Assembly (NCBI GenBank): GCA_937927845.1
Contig: CALFXE010000242.1
Location: forward strand, 1 to 64,000
Direction of reading: 5' to 3'
DNA: 64,000 nt
Source: an uncultured Paludibacter sp.
GTDB taxonomy: Bacteria > Bacteroidota > Bacteroidia > Bacteroidales > Paludibacteraceae
Shown: piece by piece, positions 10,068-19,900 of the stretch
Layout: each line of letters opens with the position of its first letter
Position numbering within the stretch: the stretch's first letter is position 1
Program-made: the position numbers and the translations under genes
The notes under the pieces: model-generated
Database searches by the model: none
The model's input: only the letters and a program-made list of their open reading frames with translations
Told to the model about the DNA's origin: nothing

Positions 10068-11618
10068 ATGATGAAAAAACAATTTAAAAACTTATGGATA
10101 TACGGGTTAGCTTTGATTATTACTTCATGTTCCCTCGATTATGAGCCTGTTGATATTTATTCAAACATAACAGAAGGTAATGATACTATAAGTTCTGAAC
10201 AAGTAATATTAAAAGATAAAGCAGCAGTGTTAAATCAACGTCAAGTACTTTATCAACGTTTAAAAGATGGTCAAGAACATTGGTATCTCGATTTACTGCT
10301 ATTAGCTGAAAGTCATTCTGATAATGCATATGCAGGATCACCTAATGCTGAAACAACTCCTTTTGAGGTGAATTCAATCGAAGGTTCAAATCCGAATCTT
10401 AAACGCGACTGGAATGGTCACATGAATAATGTTGCTCAAGCAAATCGACTTATACAAGGCATTGATGAGTTAAATGATCCGATGTTGACTGAAGCAGAAG
10501 GAAAACAGATTAAAGCTGAAGGACTTATTTTCCGCTCGTTGATTTATTTTGACATGGTTCGCACTTGGGGTCGTATACCTTTAGTGCTTGTTGTAGGCAA
10601 GGATATCACTGCTGAAAACATCGAAGAAGTATATCCTGCATATTTTCCTGCACAAAATGAAGAAATAGAAGTGTATGAACAAATTGAAAAGGATTTGTTG
10701 GAAGCTGAGAAATATGCTCCGGATAAAAATAATGCGGATAAAACTTTGTTAACAAAATCAGTTGCTCGTGCGCTTTTAGCTAAAGTATATGCCGAGAAAC
10801 CTATTCGTGATTATGATAAAGTTATTGAATATGCAGATAAAGTTATTGCTGATGGATTTTCTTTAGTTCCTGATTTTAATGATTTATGGGGTGTTATCTT
10901 GGCAAATCCTGCTGCTGCTCCAGGTGCAAATAACTTTGCAATAGAAGCCAAAGTGCGAAATTCATCTGAAGCAATTCTTGAAATTCAATATCCCGTTGGT
11001 TCCGGTAATTGGTGTACATGGATGTTCGGACGCTCTCTCGATGACTGGAATTTCTGGTTCGAATGGGCTAAGTGGATTACGCCATCGCGTGATATTATCA
11101 AAGCTTTTGAGGATGCCGGTGATACTAAACGTTTCAAAGAAAGTGTTGTATATTATTCTTGTGATTGGAATATTTATTATCCTGCAGATAATTATCCTTT
11201 TATGTATAAAACACGTTCAAAATACAATAGTATCATCAAACTTCGATATGCTGATATTTTATTGTTAAAAGCCGAAGCATTAATTCAAACCAATGACCTG
11301 AGTGGTGCTGCAACTATCATCAATCAAATTCGCCAACGTGCCGGATTAAACGCATTATCAGCTGCTGTTACAGGTAATAAAGAAGCACTATTGAATGCAT
11401 ATTTGAATGAACGCCGTCTCGAATTGGCTTTTGAGGGAGAACGGTGGTTTGATTTAGTACGCTTGGATAAAGTAGAAGATGTGATGAACGCAGTTTTCAG
11501 CAAAGATGAAGGTCGTCCGGCTCAAAAATATCCATATGATAAATTTTCATATAAACTACCTATACCACAGGATGTAATCGATCAGAATCCTAATCTGGAG
11601 CAGAATCCGGGGTATTGA
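10068..11618 (+). CDS. SusD-like surface glycan-binding lipoprotein
   Basis: A 516-residue SusD/RagB protein. A lipoprotein signal ends at Cys21 ('IITSCSLDYE'), and the acidic residues after the Cys resemble the Bacteroidetes surface-export signal. TPR-like helices and the C-terminal family signatures 'LRYADILLLKAEALIQTND' and 'YLNERRLELAFEGERWFDLV' are clear, and the protein ends 'NQNPGY'-like (QNPNLEQNPGY). It binds the glycan at the cell surface and caps the SusC barrel encoded just upstream. Confidence 0.96.
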   Translation: MMKKQFKNLWIYGLALIITSCSLDYEPVDIYSNITEGNDTISSEQVILKDKAAVLNQRQVLYQRLKDGQEHWYLDLLLLAESHSDNAYAGSPNAETTPFEVNSIEGSNPNLKRDWNGHMNNVAQANRLIQGIDELNDPMLTEAEGKQIKAEGLIFRSLIYFDMVRTWGRIPLVLVVGKDITAENIEEVYPAYFPAQNEEIEVYEQIEKDLLEAEKYAPDKNNADKTLLTKSVARALLAKVYAEKPIRDYDKVIEYADKVIADGFSLVPDFNDLWGVILANPAAAPGANNFAIEAKVRNSSEAILEIQYPVGSGNWCTWMFGRSLDDWNFWFEWAKWITPSRDIIKAFEDAGDTKRFKESVVYYSCDWNIYYPADNYPFMYKTRSKYNSIIKLRYADILLLKAEALIQTNDLSGAATIINQIRQRAGLNALSAAVTGNKEALLNAYLNERRLELAFEGERWFDLVRLDKVEDVMNAVFSKDEGRPAQKYPYDKFSYKLPIPQDVIDQNPNLEQNPGY

Positions 11619-11669
11619 TAGATAGTTAACTTATTTAGTAACCATAATAACATATAACGAAATTCAATC

Positions 11670-13094
11670 ATGAATAAAATATTAAATAGCATACTTTTAT
11701 TTTCATCTGTAATTATGCTCTTTTCGTGTGCAGATGATGGTCTAAGGGTTAAATATCCGGCATCTACTCCCGTGTTTAATAGTGCAACGGTAGAACAAAT
11801 TCATGCCGGTACATTTATCTATGGCGATTCTATTGTGATAAATTCAGAGGTAACTGATACTAAAACTCCTCTATCGACCTTAGATATTAAAATAATCGTT
11901 AATGATGAACTAATTGCTTCGGAATCAGTTCGTACTAAAGGAAATAATGGAGCTTACACCGGAACATTTGTTGTGCCGTTTGGTCCGTATATGCCAGACA
12001 ATGCTGAGGTGGAAGTGCATCTATCATCCATCAATGTAGAAGGCTATCATGCAGATACTGTTTTAACAAATATCATTGCGAAACGTCCTGAAATTCCAAC
12101 GATGTATTTCTTTTCTAATGTAACAGGATTAGCAGTGGAATTAAAATTAACCGATGCAGCAAATTATATATATTCTGCTGAAGGATTGACATTTGGCAAT
12201 GAAATTAATTTTGTGTTACCAACAAAAATTACTCGCTTCAAAAAAGTTGATTGGACTGCACCTGTATTTGGGAAAAATGCTGATGGAGAATTAGGGTTTA
12301 TTGACCAAGATGGTGATTCTCTTACATTATCTGATGCTACTCTTATAGGTTTTGAAAAAATAACACTTGATTTGTTTAATTTTACGGTTGTAGGTACAGG
12401 TAAAAAACTTGAGCCAATTACAGAGTTGAATGTCAATGCTCTTTCTTCGGTTGATTTGAAATCAACAAATCATTTAAATGTTTCGGTAACAGAAAGTTGG
12501 AAGAAAGGTAGTCTATACTTTGGCAAGGATTCCGAGTTTACTGTTTCAGGTATAGCAAATCTATCTAATTCACTCTCACCCGACTTTTTTGAAGTTACAG
12601 GAGCAAATACGGCTAAATTTTTAGGAGAAACAGGTGTTTATACAGTTTACTATCTACCTTCTATAGATTATTTGTTTGTAGAGCAACCAGATGCTGTATA
12701 TCCCGATGTTCTTTGGTTGGATGGTGTTGGTTTCGGTCGTCCACAAGCCGGTGTGAAAACTGCTTCATGGAATTGGAATTCTCCTTTAGAGTATACATTC
12801 TGTAGAAAAGTATCGAATGGTGTTTTTCAGACAACTATATATATAGAACATACTGATGGTAGTGATCTCGCAGAAGCTTGGAGAGGTGCTTTCAATTCGA
12901 AATTCTTCCATCAACGAGGTTGGGGTGGTGAAGTAGATGCACGAGAATACACAATTTCGACTCCTTTATTGCAGGCTCCTACTGAAAGTGATCTTGGCAA
13001 TTTCAAAGGAACTGATGCATTACTTACAGCTCCCGGTGTTTATCGCTTTACAATAGATACTAACAACAAAACTATTTCGTTCGTAAAAATTTAA
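11670..13094 (+). CDS. SusE/SusF-like surface lipoprotein
   Basis: A 474-residue lipoprotein, lipidated at Cys20 ('IMLFSCADDG') and followed by acidic residues suggesting surface display. The N-terminal third resembles an Ig-like module; later parts are beta-rich with the aromatic-rich stretch 'GRPQAGVKTASWNWNSPLEY' near the C-terminus, as in SusE/SusF-type glycan-binding modules. Position directly after SusD is the standard place for a third surface glycan-binding protein. The exact Pfam family cannot be assigned by eye. Confidence 0.7.
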   Translation: MNKILNSILLFSSVIMLFSCADDGLRVKYPASTPVFNSATVEQIHAGTFIYGDSIVINSEVTDTKTPLSTLDIKIIVNDELIASESVRTKGNNGAYTGTFVVPFGPYMPDNAEVEVHLSSINVEGYHADTVLTNIIAKRPEIPTMYFFSNVTGLAVELKLTDAANYIYSAEGLTFGNEINFVLPTKITRFKKVDWTAPVFGKNADGELGFIDQDGDSLTLSDATLIGFEKITLDLFNFTVVGTGKKLEPITELNVNALSSVDLKSTNHLNVSVTESWKKGSLYFGKDSEFTVSGIANLSNSLSPDFFEVTGANTAKFLGETGVYTVYYLPSIDYLFVEQPDAVYPDVLWLDGVGFGRPQAGVKTASWNWNSPLEYTFCRKVSNGVFQTTIYIEHTDGSDLAEAWRGAFNSKFFHQRGWGGEVDAREYTISTPLLQAPTESDLGNFKGTDALLTAPGVYRFTIDTNNKTISFVKI

Positions 13095-13102
13095 TTAAAA
13101 TA

Positions 13103-13147
13103 AATCTACAGGTTACATATATAAAACATAATTGTAGCCTGTAGATT
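13103..13147 (+). promoter_or_regulatory. 15-bp stem-loop between SusE-like and GH30 genes
   Basis: AATCTACAGGTTACA (13103-13117) pairs with TGTAGCCTGTAGATT (13133-13147); the single mismatch becomes a G-U pair in RNA. Loop is 15 bases. There is no T-run after it, so it is not a plain terminator. It may stabilise the upstream susCDE transcript or slow read-through into the enzyme genes. Confidence 0.65.
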
Positions 13148-13164
13148 AAAAAACTCAAGCTTAA

Positions 13165-14607
13165 ATGATAAATCGAATTACACACTCCATCTTCTTATTT
13201 ATATTGGTTATAGCTATGTTTACAGCATGCGATAACAATTCAACTAAGCCTCCTACTCCAAAGCCGGAGGACCCGGTAGGTGATGTTGAAGCATGGCTGA
13301 CAATAGGTAATGAGTCGATGTTGATGGGTAAGCAAGCTATCGATTTCTCTAAAGATTTGGGTGATTTTACAATTATTCTCGATTCTACAGTAACTTACCA
13401 GACGATAGATGGTTTTGGTGCTGCACTAACCGGTTCATCAGCTTATCTTATCAACAAGTTAAGTAAGGAAAATCGACAGATATTACTCGAAGACCTATTC
13501 GACCCTGATAAAGGAATCGGACTTAATTATCTTCGAATAACCATTGGCTCATCTGATTTTTCAATCGGCACTTATAGCTATTGCGATGGCGGAAATATAG
13601 AGTCTTTTGCTATTCCTTCTGTTGATAAAAATGATTTAATTCCGGTTTTGAAGGAAATATTAACTATAAATCCTACGATGAAAATTCTTGCAAGTCCATG
13701 GAGTGCACCTGCCTGGATGAAGAGTAATAACAGCATGTACGGTGGTAGTTTGAAAGGAAGTGAAGTATATGATGACTTTGCAGAATATTTTGTGCGTTAT
13801 ATAAAAGCATTTGAAGCAGAGGGTATTACGATAGATGCCATAACACTTCAGAACGAACCGATGCACGAGATAAATACTTATCCGACAATGAAAATGGAAT
13901 GGCAGGAACAAAGTACTATTATTCGCGATTATTTAGGACCAAAATTCGTATCCAACAATATCAAAACAAAAATAATTATTTGGGATCATAATTTTGATAT
14001 GTCCTATTATCCACTCAACATTTTAAATGATGCTTTAGCTAAACAATATATAGCCGGTACCGGATGGCATGGCTACGGAGGTACTGCAGATGCTATTGAT
14101 GCAGTGCAGGAAGTTCATCCCGATAAAGATGTATATTTTACTGAACAGTCGGGTGGGGGATGGAATACTGATACACGTATGGGTAATATGTTCTATTATA
14201 TGAGAAGCTTTCTGATGGCAAGTGTAAACCGAGGCTCTAAGAATTTTATTATGTGGAACTTAGCATTAGATGAAAATAATGGTCCGACAACTACAACAGG
14301 TGGTTGCCAAAACTGTCGAGGTGTTGTAACTATCAGATCTAATGGTAATTATTACAAAAATGAAGAGTATTATCTATTAGGTCATTTTTCTAAAAACGTT
14401 CGTTTAGGTGCTGTACGCATTAAGAATTCCAGCACAAAGCTTCCATCAGGTATGACAACAGCTTCGTTTATGAATGAAGATGGAACAAAAGTACTTGTGG
14501 TTATGAATCGTACTAAATCAAATCAAAAATATTTAGTTCGCTCAGGAAATCGCCGATTTTTATATAATCAATTAGATGAATCGGTTGTAACTTTTAAATT
14601 TAAATAA
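13165..14607 (+). CDS. GH30 family glycoside hydrolase, lipoprotein
   Basis: A 480-residue clan GH-A enzyme of family 30. Lipoprotein signal with Cys22 ('MFTACDNNST', acidic residue after the Cys suggesting surface location). Family marks include 'QTIDGFGAALTGSSA', 'ASPWSAPAWMKSN', the acid/base Glu231 in 'QNEPMHE' and the nucleophile Glu327 in 'YFTEQSGG'. GH30 enzymes near SusC/D and GH3 genes are typically endo-beta-1,6-glucanases, which I infer here; beta-glucosylceramidase-like or other beta-glucan activities cannot be excluded. Paralogue of the GH30 at 15922. Confidence 0.9.
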   Translation: MINRITHSIFLFILVIAMFTACDNNSTKPPTPKPEDPVGDVEAWLTIGNESMLMGKQAIDFSKDLGDFTIILDSTVTYQTIDGFGAALTGSSAYLINKLSKENRQILLEDLFDPDKGIGLNYLRITIGSSDFSIGTYSYCDGGNIESFAIPSVDKNDLIPVLKEILTINPTMKILASPWSAPAWMKSNNSMYGGSLKGSEVYDDFAEYFVRYIKAFEAEGITIDAITLQNEPMHEINTYPTMKMEWQEQSTIIRDYLGPKFVSNNIKTKIIIWDHNFDMSYYPLNILNDALAKQYIAGTGWHGYGGTADAIDAVQEVHPDKDVYFTEQSGGGWNTDTRMGNMFYYMRSFLMASVNRGSKNFIMWNLALDENNGPTTTTGGCQNCRGVVTIRSNGNYYKNEEYYLLGHFSKNVRLGAVRIKNSSTKLPSGMTTASFMNEDGTKVLVVMNRTKSNQKYLVRSGNRRFLYNQLDESVVTFKFK

Positions 14608-14656
14608 GCAATTTATTATTAATCTCAATGTTTAATTTTTTAATTTTTTTAATGTT

Positions 14657-15820
14657 ATGAAAACAAAACTATTACTTTCTACAATTATGATGTTTGCATT
14701 TGTGGTATATGCACATGCTTACACAGTTACGGTGAATGTTCCTACAGAAACAGGGGTGTGTTATATTGCCGGTAATTTCAATAACTGGAGCCCTTCGGCT
14801 ACTAAAATGACTAAAGTTAGCGATGGTTTATTTACTGCCGAAATCAATGTTACACAAGATTTAGATTTTAAAGTGTGTGCCGGTCCAAGTTGGGACTATG
14901 AACAAATCGATCCTGCTGATAACTTCCAATTCTCTTTAGAAGAAAATCCCACTTCTGTAGAGATTACAGTTGTTGCTTTCAAGGCTTATCCGCAAGAATT
15001 AGAGATTGTTGTTTGGGTTCCTCTTGAAGTAAAGGAATGTTATGTTACAGGTAGTTTCCACAACTGGGCAGGAGCAGTAGAGTCTACAAAAATGAAATTT
15101 GAAGGAATTGAAGATGAAGGAAATGTTTATTCTATAACAATTCTTGGCGTTCCTGCTACATTAGAATTGAAATTTATTGCCGGTCCAAGCTGGGATTATG
15201 AGCAAACAGCAGATAATTTGAAATATTCTGAAAGCGATCCTGTCGGAACATTCGTAGTGAATTCTTTTAAAGCAATATTTGATCCTGATAAAACTGGAAA
15301 TATTACAATTAACGCAACTGTACCAGAAGGGACTAAACAAGTATGGATTCAGGGAAGCTTCCCCAATGCAAGTTGGAACTGGGATAATCCTAAAGAAATG
15401 ACTAAAAATGAAGATGGCACATTTACATATACTACCGGACTTTTGATGAGCCTCGAATATCGTTTATATAATTCACCGGACTGGGGTCATCCTGAAGTAG
15501 GAGAAGCTGATCCAACAGCAGACTTACCTAACAGACAAGTTACTTATGATCCTGAAAATCCAACAATTAATATAACTGTTTGGGGATGGAAGGTTGTTAT
15601 TGATGGTGTAAATAAAGTATATGATGATTATTTCACTATTCGTACTTCAGGTAATAATTTAGTAATTGATGGAGTGAAAAGTAAGGTGTCAATCTTTGAT
15701 ATCAGTGGTAAAATTATTGAAAATGGAATGGTAAGCGGTGTTTACACTTCAAAAACTCTTAACAAAGGTTTGTATATCGTAAATGTTGATGGATATGCAA
15801 GAAAGGTGTTGGTGAAGTAG
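14657..15820 (+). CDS. T9SS-secreted protein with three CBM48/CBM20-like domains
   Basis: A 387-residue exported protein: signal peptide (1-21), then three tandem beta-sandwich modules of the starch-binding/AMPK-glycogen-binding type at about 22-112, 116-210 and 215-310. Each carries the 'AGNFNNWSP'/'TGSFHNWAG'/'QGSFPNASWNW' motif, and the first two share 'AGPSWDYEQ'. A type IX secretion C-terminal sorting domain follows (about 318-387; 'KVSIFDISGKIIENG … GLYIVNV … KVLVK'). No catalytic domain is visible. It is probably a surface or released glycan-binding protein working with the GH30 enzymes on both sides. Stop is TAG. Confidence 0.8.
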   Translation: MKTKLLLSTIMMFAFVVYAHAYTVTVNVPTETGVCYIAGNFNNWSPSATKMTKVSDGLFTAEINVTQDLDFKVCAGPSWDYEQIDPADNFQFSLEENPTSVEITVVAFKAYPQELEIVVWVPLEVKECYVTGSFHNWAGAVESTKMKFEGIEDEGNVYSITILGVPATLELKFIAGPSWDYEQTADNLKYSESDPVGTFVVNSFKAIFDPDKTGNITINATVPEGTKQVWIQGSFPNASWNWDNPKEMTKNEDGTFTYTTGLLMSLEYRLYNSPDWGHPEVGEADPTADLPNRQVTYDPENPTINITVWGWKVVIDGVNKVYDDYFTIRTSGNNLVIDGVKSKVSIFDISGKIIENGMVSGVYTSKTLNKGLYIVNVDGYARKVLVK

Positions 15821-15858
15821 TTTTAAAAAACAAGTAAAACCTTTCTATATTATTAAAC

Positions 15859-15906
15859 CGCCTTGTCTTATTTGACAATTTGATTAAAGTGAAATGAGGC
15901 AAGGCG
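15859..15906 (+). promoter_or_regulatory. 15-bp G-U-containing stem-loop before second GH30
   Basis: CGCCTTGTCTTATTT (15859-15873) pairs with AAATGAGGCAAGGCG (15892-15906); the two non-Watson-Crick positions are both G-U in RNA. Loop of 18 bases, no T-run. It has the same build as the stem-loop at 13103-13147 and lies 15 bases before the next start codon. Confidence 0.6.
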
Positions 15907-15921
15907 TTAAAATTATATAAC

Positions 15922-17313
15922 ATGCTAAATAAATTAGTATTTCTATCTTTTGTTATTTTATTATCATATTTATCTACCAACTCCCAAACTGTCACATCAT
16001 GGCAGACCACAACTGATAAATCCAAGCTGTTTCAGAAGCAGACTGATATTCAATTTACAGACGATAACGGACAAAATACCATTAAAATCAATATCAATTC
16101 TGAGCAGGAATATCAAACTATTGAAGGGTTTGGCTGGACTATGACACAAGGTAGTGCGTATGTGATTAAACAGATGAGTGAAGTAAATCAGACAGCAATA
16201 TTAGAAGAGCTGTTTTCGGTTGAAAAGGGAATGGGAAGTGCAACTGTTCGGGTTGCATTGGGTTCTTCTGATTTAGGACAAGGTGCTTATTCTTATCAGG
16301 ATGATAAAAATAAACCTTTTAGTTTGGCCGGTCCTGACTTAAACTATCTGATTCCTGTGCTTCAGCAAATGGTACAAATTAATCCTAATATAAAGTTTAT
16401 GGCTTCACCATGGAGTGCTCCGGCATGGATGAAAACCCCATTCAGTGGTAATGGAAAGCAACAACTACGCGGTGGAAGTCTTAAAAAAGAACATTTTGGC
16501 GACTATGCCAATTATATACTCAAATATTTCCAGGAAATGGAGAAATTGGGTATAGTATTTCATTCTATGACAATACAAAATGAACCGTTAACAGAGCACA
16601 ATTGGCCCAGTATGTATATGAGCAAAGAAGATCAGTATGATTTTGTTGAATATCATTTAGGTCCAATTTTGAAAAATAACGGATATGGATATATTAAACT
16701 GATTGGTTACGACCATAATTGTGATAACACAGAATATCCTATATATGTAGCACGAAGTCAATATATTGAAGGATCTGCATTTCATCTTTACGGAGGCAGT
16801 ATCAGTGCATTATCTACTGTCTATAATCAAACGGGGAAAAGTGTCTATTTTACGGAGCAATGGACAGGCGGTAACGGACATTTCAGTAAAGATTTCACTT
16901 TTCACATGAAAGAGATTATCTTAGGAACAGTAAATAATATGGGAAAAACTGCTTTAGCATGGAATGTTGCTTCCGATCAAAATTGGGATCCTCACACTGA
17001 TGATGGTGGATGTGATTTGTGTATGGGAGCTATTACCATTCATAATCAAACCAAAGCTATTACAAGGAATGTAACTTATTATACTACAGCTCATCTGTCA
17101 ACCGTAACGAAATATGGTTCTAAGAGAATTGGTTCATCAGGAGTGAATGATGGAGGGTTAATATACTCTGCTTTTAAAAATCATGATGGATTTACTTCTT
17201 TGGTCGTATTTAATACAAATAGAAGTCAAAAAACTTTTGATATAATATGGAATAACCGATCTTTTTCATATACATTAGGAGGAAACACTGTGGCTTCATT
17301 TAAATGGAAATAA
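15922..17313 (+). CDS. GH30 family glycoside hydrolase, second copy
   Basis: A 463-residue GH30 enzyme with an ordinary signal peptide (about residues 1-21, no lipobox), so probably periplasmic or secreted rather than surface-tethered. Marks: 'QTIEGFGWTMTQGSA', 'ASPWSAPAWMKTP', acid/base Glu221 in 'QNEPLTEHNW', nucleophile Glu312 in 'YFTEQWTGG'. It is clearly paralogous to the GH30 at 13165 but differs in anchoring, so the pair may split the work between surface endo-cleavage and a later step. Ends 17 bases before the GH3 start. Confidence 0.9.
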   Translation: MLNKLVFLSFVILLSYLSTNSQTVTSWQTTTDKSKLFQKQTDIQFTDDNGQNTIKININSEQEYQTIEGFGWTMTQGSAYVIKQMSEVNQTAILEELFSVEKGMGSATVRVALGSSDLGQGAYSYQDDKNKPFSLAGPDLNYLIPVLQQMVQINPNIKFMASPWSAPAWMKTPFSGNGKQQLRGGSLKKEHFGDYANYILKYFQEMEKLGIVFHSMTIQNEPLTEHNWPSMYMSKEDQYDFVEYHLGPILKNNGYGYIKLIGYDHNCDNTEYPIYVARSQYIEGSAFHLYGGSISALSTVYNQTGKSVYFTEQWTGGNGHFSKDFTFHMKEIILGTVNNMGKTALAWNVASDQNWDPHTDDGGCDLCMGAITIHNQTKAITRNVTYYTTAHLSTVTKYGSKRIGSSGVNDGGLIYSAFKNHDGFTSLVVFNTNRSQKTFDIIWNNRSFSYTLGGNTVASFKWK

Positions 17314-17330
17314 CAAACATATTTATCATC

Positions 17331-19673
17331 ATGATTAAAAAAAATCTTTTAGTAATACTTGCAACTTTATTACTATTCGCAAGTTGTAGCAAAACAACCA
17401 CAAGTCCGAATTTCGATAAGAATATCGAACGTAGAATCGACAGTGTTATGTCTAAACTGACTTTGGAGGAAAAAGTCGGACAAATGGCGCAATACACACT
17501 TGATGTTATTGGTAAAGGAGGCGATTTATACACCAGTGATGAGCCTTTCGAGATTGATTTTGCCATGCTTGATACTGTTGTTGGTAAGTATAAAGTCGGT
17601 TCAATTCTTAATACAGCTAATAATCGCGCTCGTACTACAGAGGTGTGGGAACAGATTGTAAGCATCATTCAAAAAAGAGCTTTAGAAGAAACAGGTGTTC
17701 CTGTTTTATATGGAATTGATTCAAATCATGGAACTACTTATACTGCCGGTGGTACTTTCTTTCCGCAAGAAATTGGAATGGCTGCTACTTTTAATACAGC
17801 ATTGATGGAAGAATGTTCGCGCATATCGGCATATGAGACAAGAGCAAGTAATATTCCATGGACTTTCAATCCTACTATGGATCTTGGTCGTGATGCTCGC
17901 TGGTCGCGCCAATGGGAAAGTTTTGGAGAGGATGCCTATCTTAACGCACAAATGGCTGTTGCTGCTGTGAAAGGTTTTCAGGGTGATGATACAAACAAAA
18001 TAGGAAACGATCGTATTGCAGCATGTATAAAGCATTATATGGGCTATGGTGTTCCGGTTTCGGGTAAAGATCGTACTCCGGCTGTAATCTCTGAAAGTGA
18101 GCTTCGTGAGAAGTTTTTTGAACCCTTCCGTGCTTCTATTGTTGAAGGTAAGGCGTTATCGTTGATGGTAAATTCGGGTATTATCAATGGTGTGTCTACT
18201 CATGCCGACTATCGCCTTCTTACCGAATGGATTAAAGAAGATTTGAATTTTGATGGTGTTATTATCACCGACTGGGCAGATATTCAAAACTTGCTTAGTC
18301 GCGATCATCTGTTTGATGATTATAAAAGTGCAGTAAAAACAGCTATCAATGCGGGAATTGATATGGTGATGGAGCCTTATAATCTTAGATTCTGTCCAAC
18401 TGTGGTCGAATTGGTTCAGTCAGGCGAAGTATCCCAAAAAAGAATTGATGATGCTGTTCGTCGTGTATTACGACTGAAATTCCGCTTAGGCTTGTTTGAA
18501 ACTCCGTATTGGTCGCGTGATGAATACCCTGATTTTGGAAGTAAACAGCATGAATTAGTAGCGAAAGCTGCTGCAGATGAATCCATTACTTTACTCAAGA
18601 ATGAGAATAATATCTTACCTCTGAAAATAGGTGTAAAAATTTTAGTTACCGGACCGAATGCTAATTCTATGCGTACACTCAACGGAGGATGGAGCTATTC
18701 GTGGCAGGGTGAAAAGACCGAAGAGTTTGCTCAGCAATACAATACCATTCTTGAAGCAATGCAAGCTAAGTTTGGAAAGCATAACATAAAATATGTTCCT
18801 GGAGTTGAATACGACATGAAGGGAAATTATTACGAAGAACTACAACCACAAATAGGAGCAGCTGTTGCAGCAGCTTCAGGAGTTGATTATATACTTCTTT
18901 GTGTTGGTGAAAATTCATATTGTGAAACTCCCGGTAATTTAGATGAATTATCTTTATCAGAAAATCAAACTGCATTAGCTTTAGCATTACAGAAAACAGG
19001 TAAGCCTGTTATATTAGTACTGAATGAAGGTCGTCCGCGTTTAATTCGTAAAATTGAACCCGATGCAAAGGCAATATTACAATTGTATCTTCCAAGTAAT
19101 TACGGTGGAGATGCTTTAGCAGATATTTTAGCAGGAGATGTTAACCCAAGTGGTAAATTACCTTATACTTATCCTAAATATGAGCAAGGTTTGATTACTT
19201 ACGATCATAAGCCCAGTCAAAATCTTGAAGGTAAAATGGAAGGTGCATATGATTACGGTGCACAAACATCAGTGCAATATCCTTTTGGCTATGGTTTGAG
19301 TTACACTACATTTGAATATTCTAATTTAAGTGTAGATAAAAAAGAGTTTGTTGCCGGAGATATAATAAATGTAAGTGTGGATGTGAAAAATACGGGAAAT
19401 GTAACAGGAAAAGAATCAGTTCTTTTGTTCAGTAGCGATTTGGTGGCTTCCATAACGCCTGATGTTAGAAGATTACGTGCTTTCGATAAAGTTACACTTC
19501 AGTCGGATGAAACTAAAACAGTAAGCTTTGCATTGAAAGCTAATGATCTTGCTTTTGTAAATGCTGATGGAAGATGGGTGTTGGAAAAAGGTGATTTTCT
19601 GTTACAAGCAGGTGATAAAACAGCGATAATCAAGGCTACGAAAACAAATATTTGGAAAAATCCGAATAGATAG
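17331..19673 (+). CDS. GH3 beta-glucosidase lipoprotein
   Basis: A 780-residue family 3 glycoside hydrolase. The ATG at 17331 gives a lipoprotein signal with Cys19 ('LLFASCSKTT'); the earlier in-frame ATG at 17304 overlaps the previous gene and was not chosen. No acidic residues follow the Cys, which suggests the periplasmic side. The TIM-barrel domain has nucleophile Asp314 in 'VIITDWADIQ' and 'KHYMGYG'; then comes the alpha/beta sandwich domain ('ADESITLLKNENNILPLK') and a fibronectin-III-like C-terminal domain. It should release glucose from beta-linked oligosaccharides imported by SusCD. Last gene of the locus; stop is TAG, 16 bases before the phage attachment site. Confidence 0.95.
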   Translation: MIKKNLLVILATLLLFASCSKTTTSPNFDKNIERRIDSVMSKLTLEEKVGQMAQYTLDVIGKGGDLYTSDEPFEIDFAMLDTVVGKYKVGSILNTANNRARTTEVWEQIVSIIQKRALEETGVPVLYGIDSNHGTTYTAGGTFFPQEIGMAATFNTALMEECSRISAYETRASNIPWTFNPTMDLGRDARWSRQWESFGEDAYLNAQMAVAAVKGFQGDDTNKIGNDRIAACIKHYMGYGVPVSGKDRTPAVISESELREKFFEPFRASIVEGKALSLMVNSGIINGVSTHADYRLLTEWIKEDLNFDGVIITDWADIQNLLSRDHLFDDYKSAVKTAINAGIDMVMEPYNLRFCPTVVELVQSGEVSQKRIDDAVRRVLRLKFRLGLFETPYWSRDEYPDFGSKQHELVAKAAADESITLLKNENNILPLKIGVKILVTGPNANSMRTLNGGWSYSWQGEKTEEFAQQYNTILEAMQAKFGKHNIKYVPGVEYDMKGNYYEELQPQIGAAVAAASGVDYILLCVGENSYCETPGNLDELSLSENQTALALALQKTGKPVILVLNEGRPRLIRKIEPDAKAILQLYLPSNYGGDALADILAGDVNPSGKLPYTYPKYEQGLITYDHKPSQNLEGKMEGAYDYGAQTSVQYPFGYGLSYTTFEYSNLSVDKKEFVAGDIINVSVDVKNTGNVTGKESVLLFSSDLVASITPDVRRLRAFDKVTLQSDETKTVSFALKANDLAFVNADGRWVLEKGDFLLQAGDKTAIIKATKTNIWKNPNR

Positions 19674-19689
19674 TTGGATTTATCATTAG

Positions 19690-19711
19690 AACTATAGTGC
19701 GCAGGATGAGA
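19690..19711 (+). other. Left attachment site (att core)
   Basis: AACTATAGTGCGCAGGATGA plus GA, identical to 60813-60834. It includes 14 bases of the 3' end of the tRNA-Leu gene (19698-19711) plus 8 bases beyond it. It sits 16 bases after the GH3 stop, so before integration the GH3 gene and the tRNA-Leu pair were neighbours. Confidence 0.93.
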
Positions 19712-19810
19712 TTTAAGAAATACGTCCTTTTGTGCTGTTTAAACAACTGATAATCAATAAATTAAAAATTCAAATTAGTAGTGTAATTGATATATATATT
19801 TAAAATTTAT

Positions 19811-19856
19811 ACACCGCACTATACACATAAAAAGCCTGTATTTTGCGGTGTTTTTA
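19811..19856. terminator. Terminator-like hairpin at left prophage end
   Basis: ACACCGCA (19811-19818) pairs with TGCGGTGT (19844-19851) and is followed by TTTTAGTTTTT on the + strand. It lies between the attachment site and the end of the leftward repressor gene and could stop read-through from the host glycan operon. The rest of 19712-19900 holds no gene; 'GCACTATA' at 19816 is an inverted match to part of the att core and might be an integrase arm site. Confidence 0.55.
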
Positions 19857-19900
19857 GTTTTTATTATGTTTGATTTAGCTTATTCTTGACTTATAAATTA

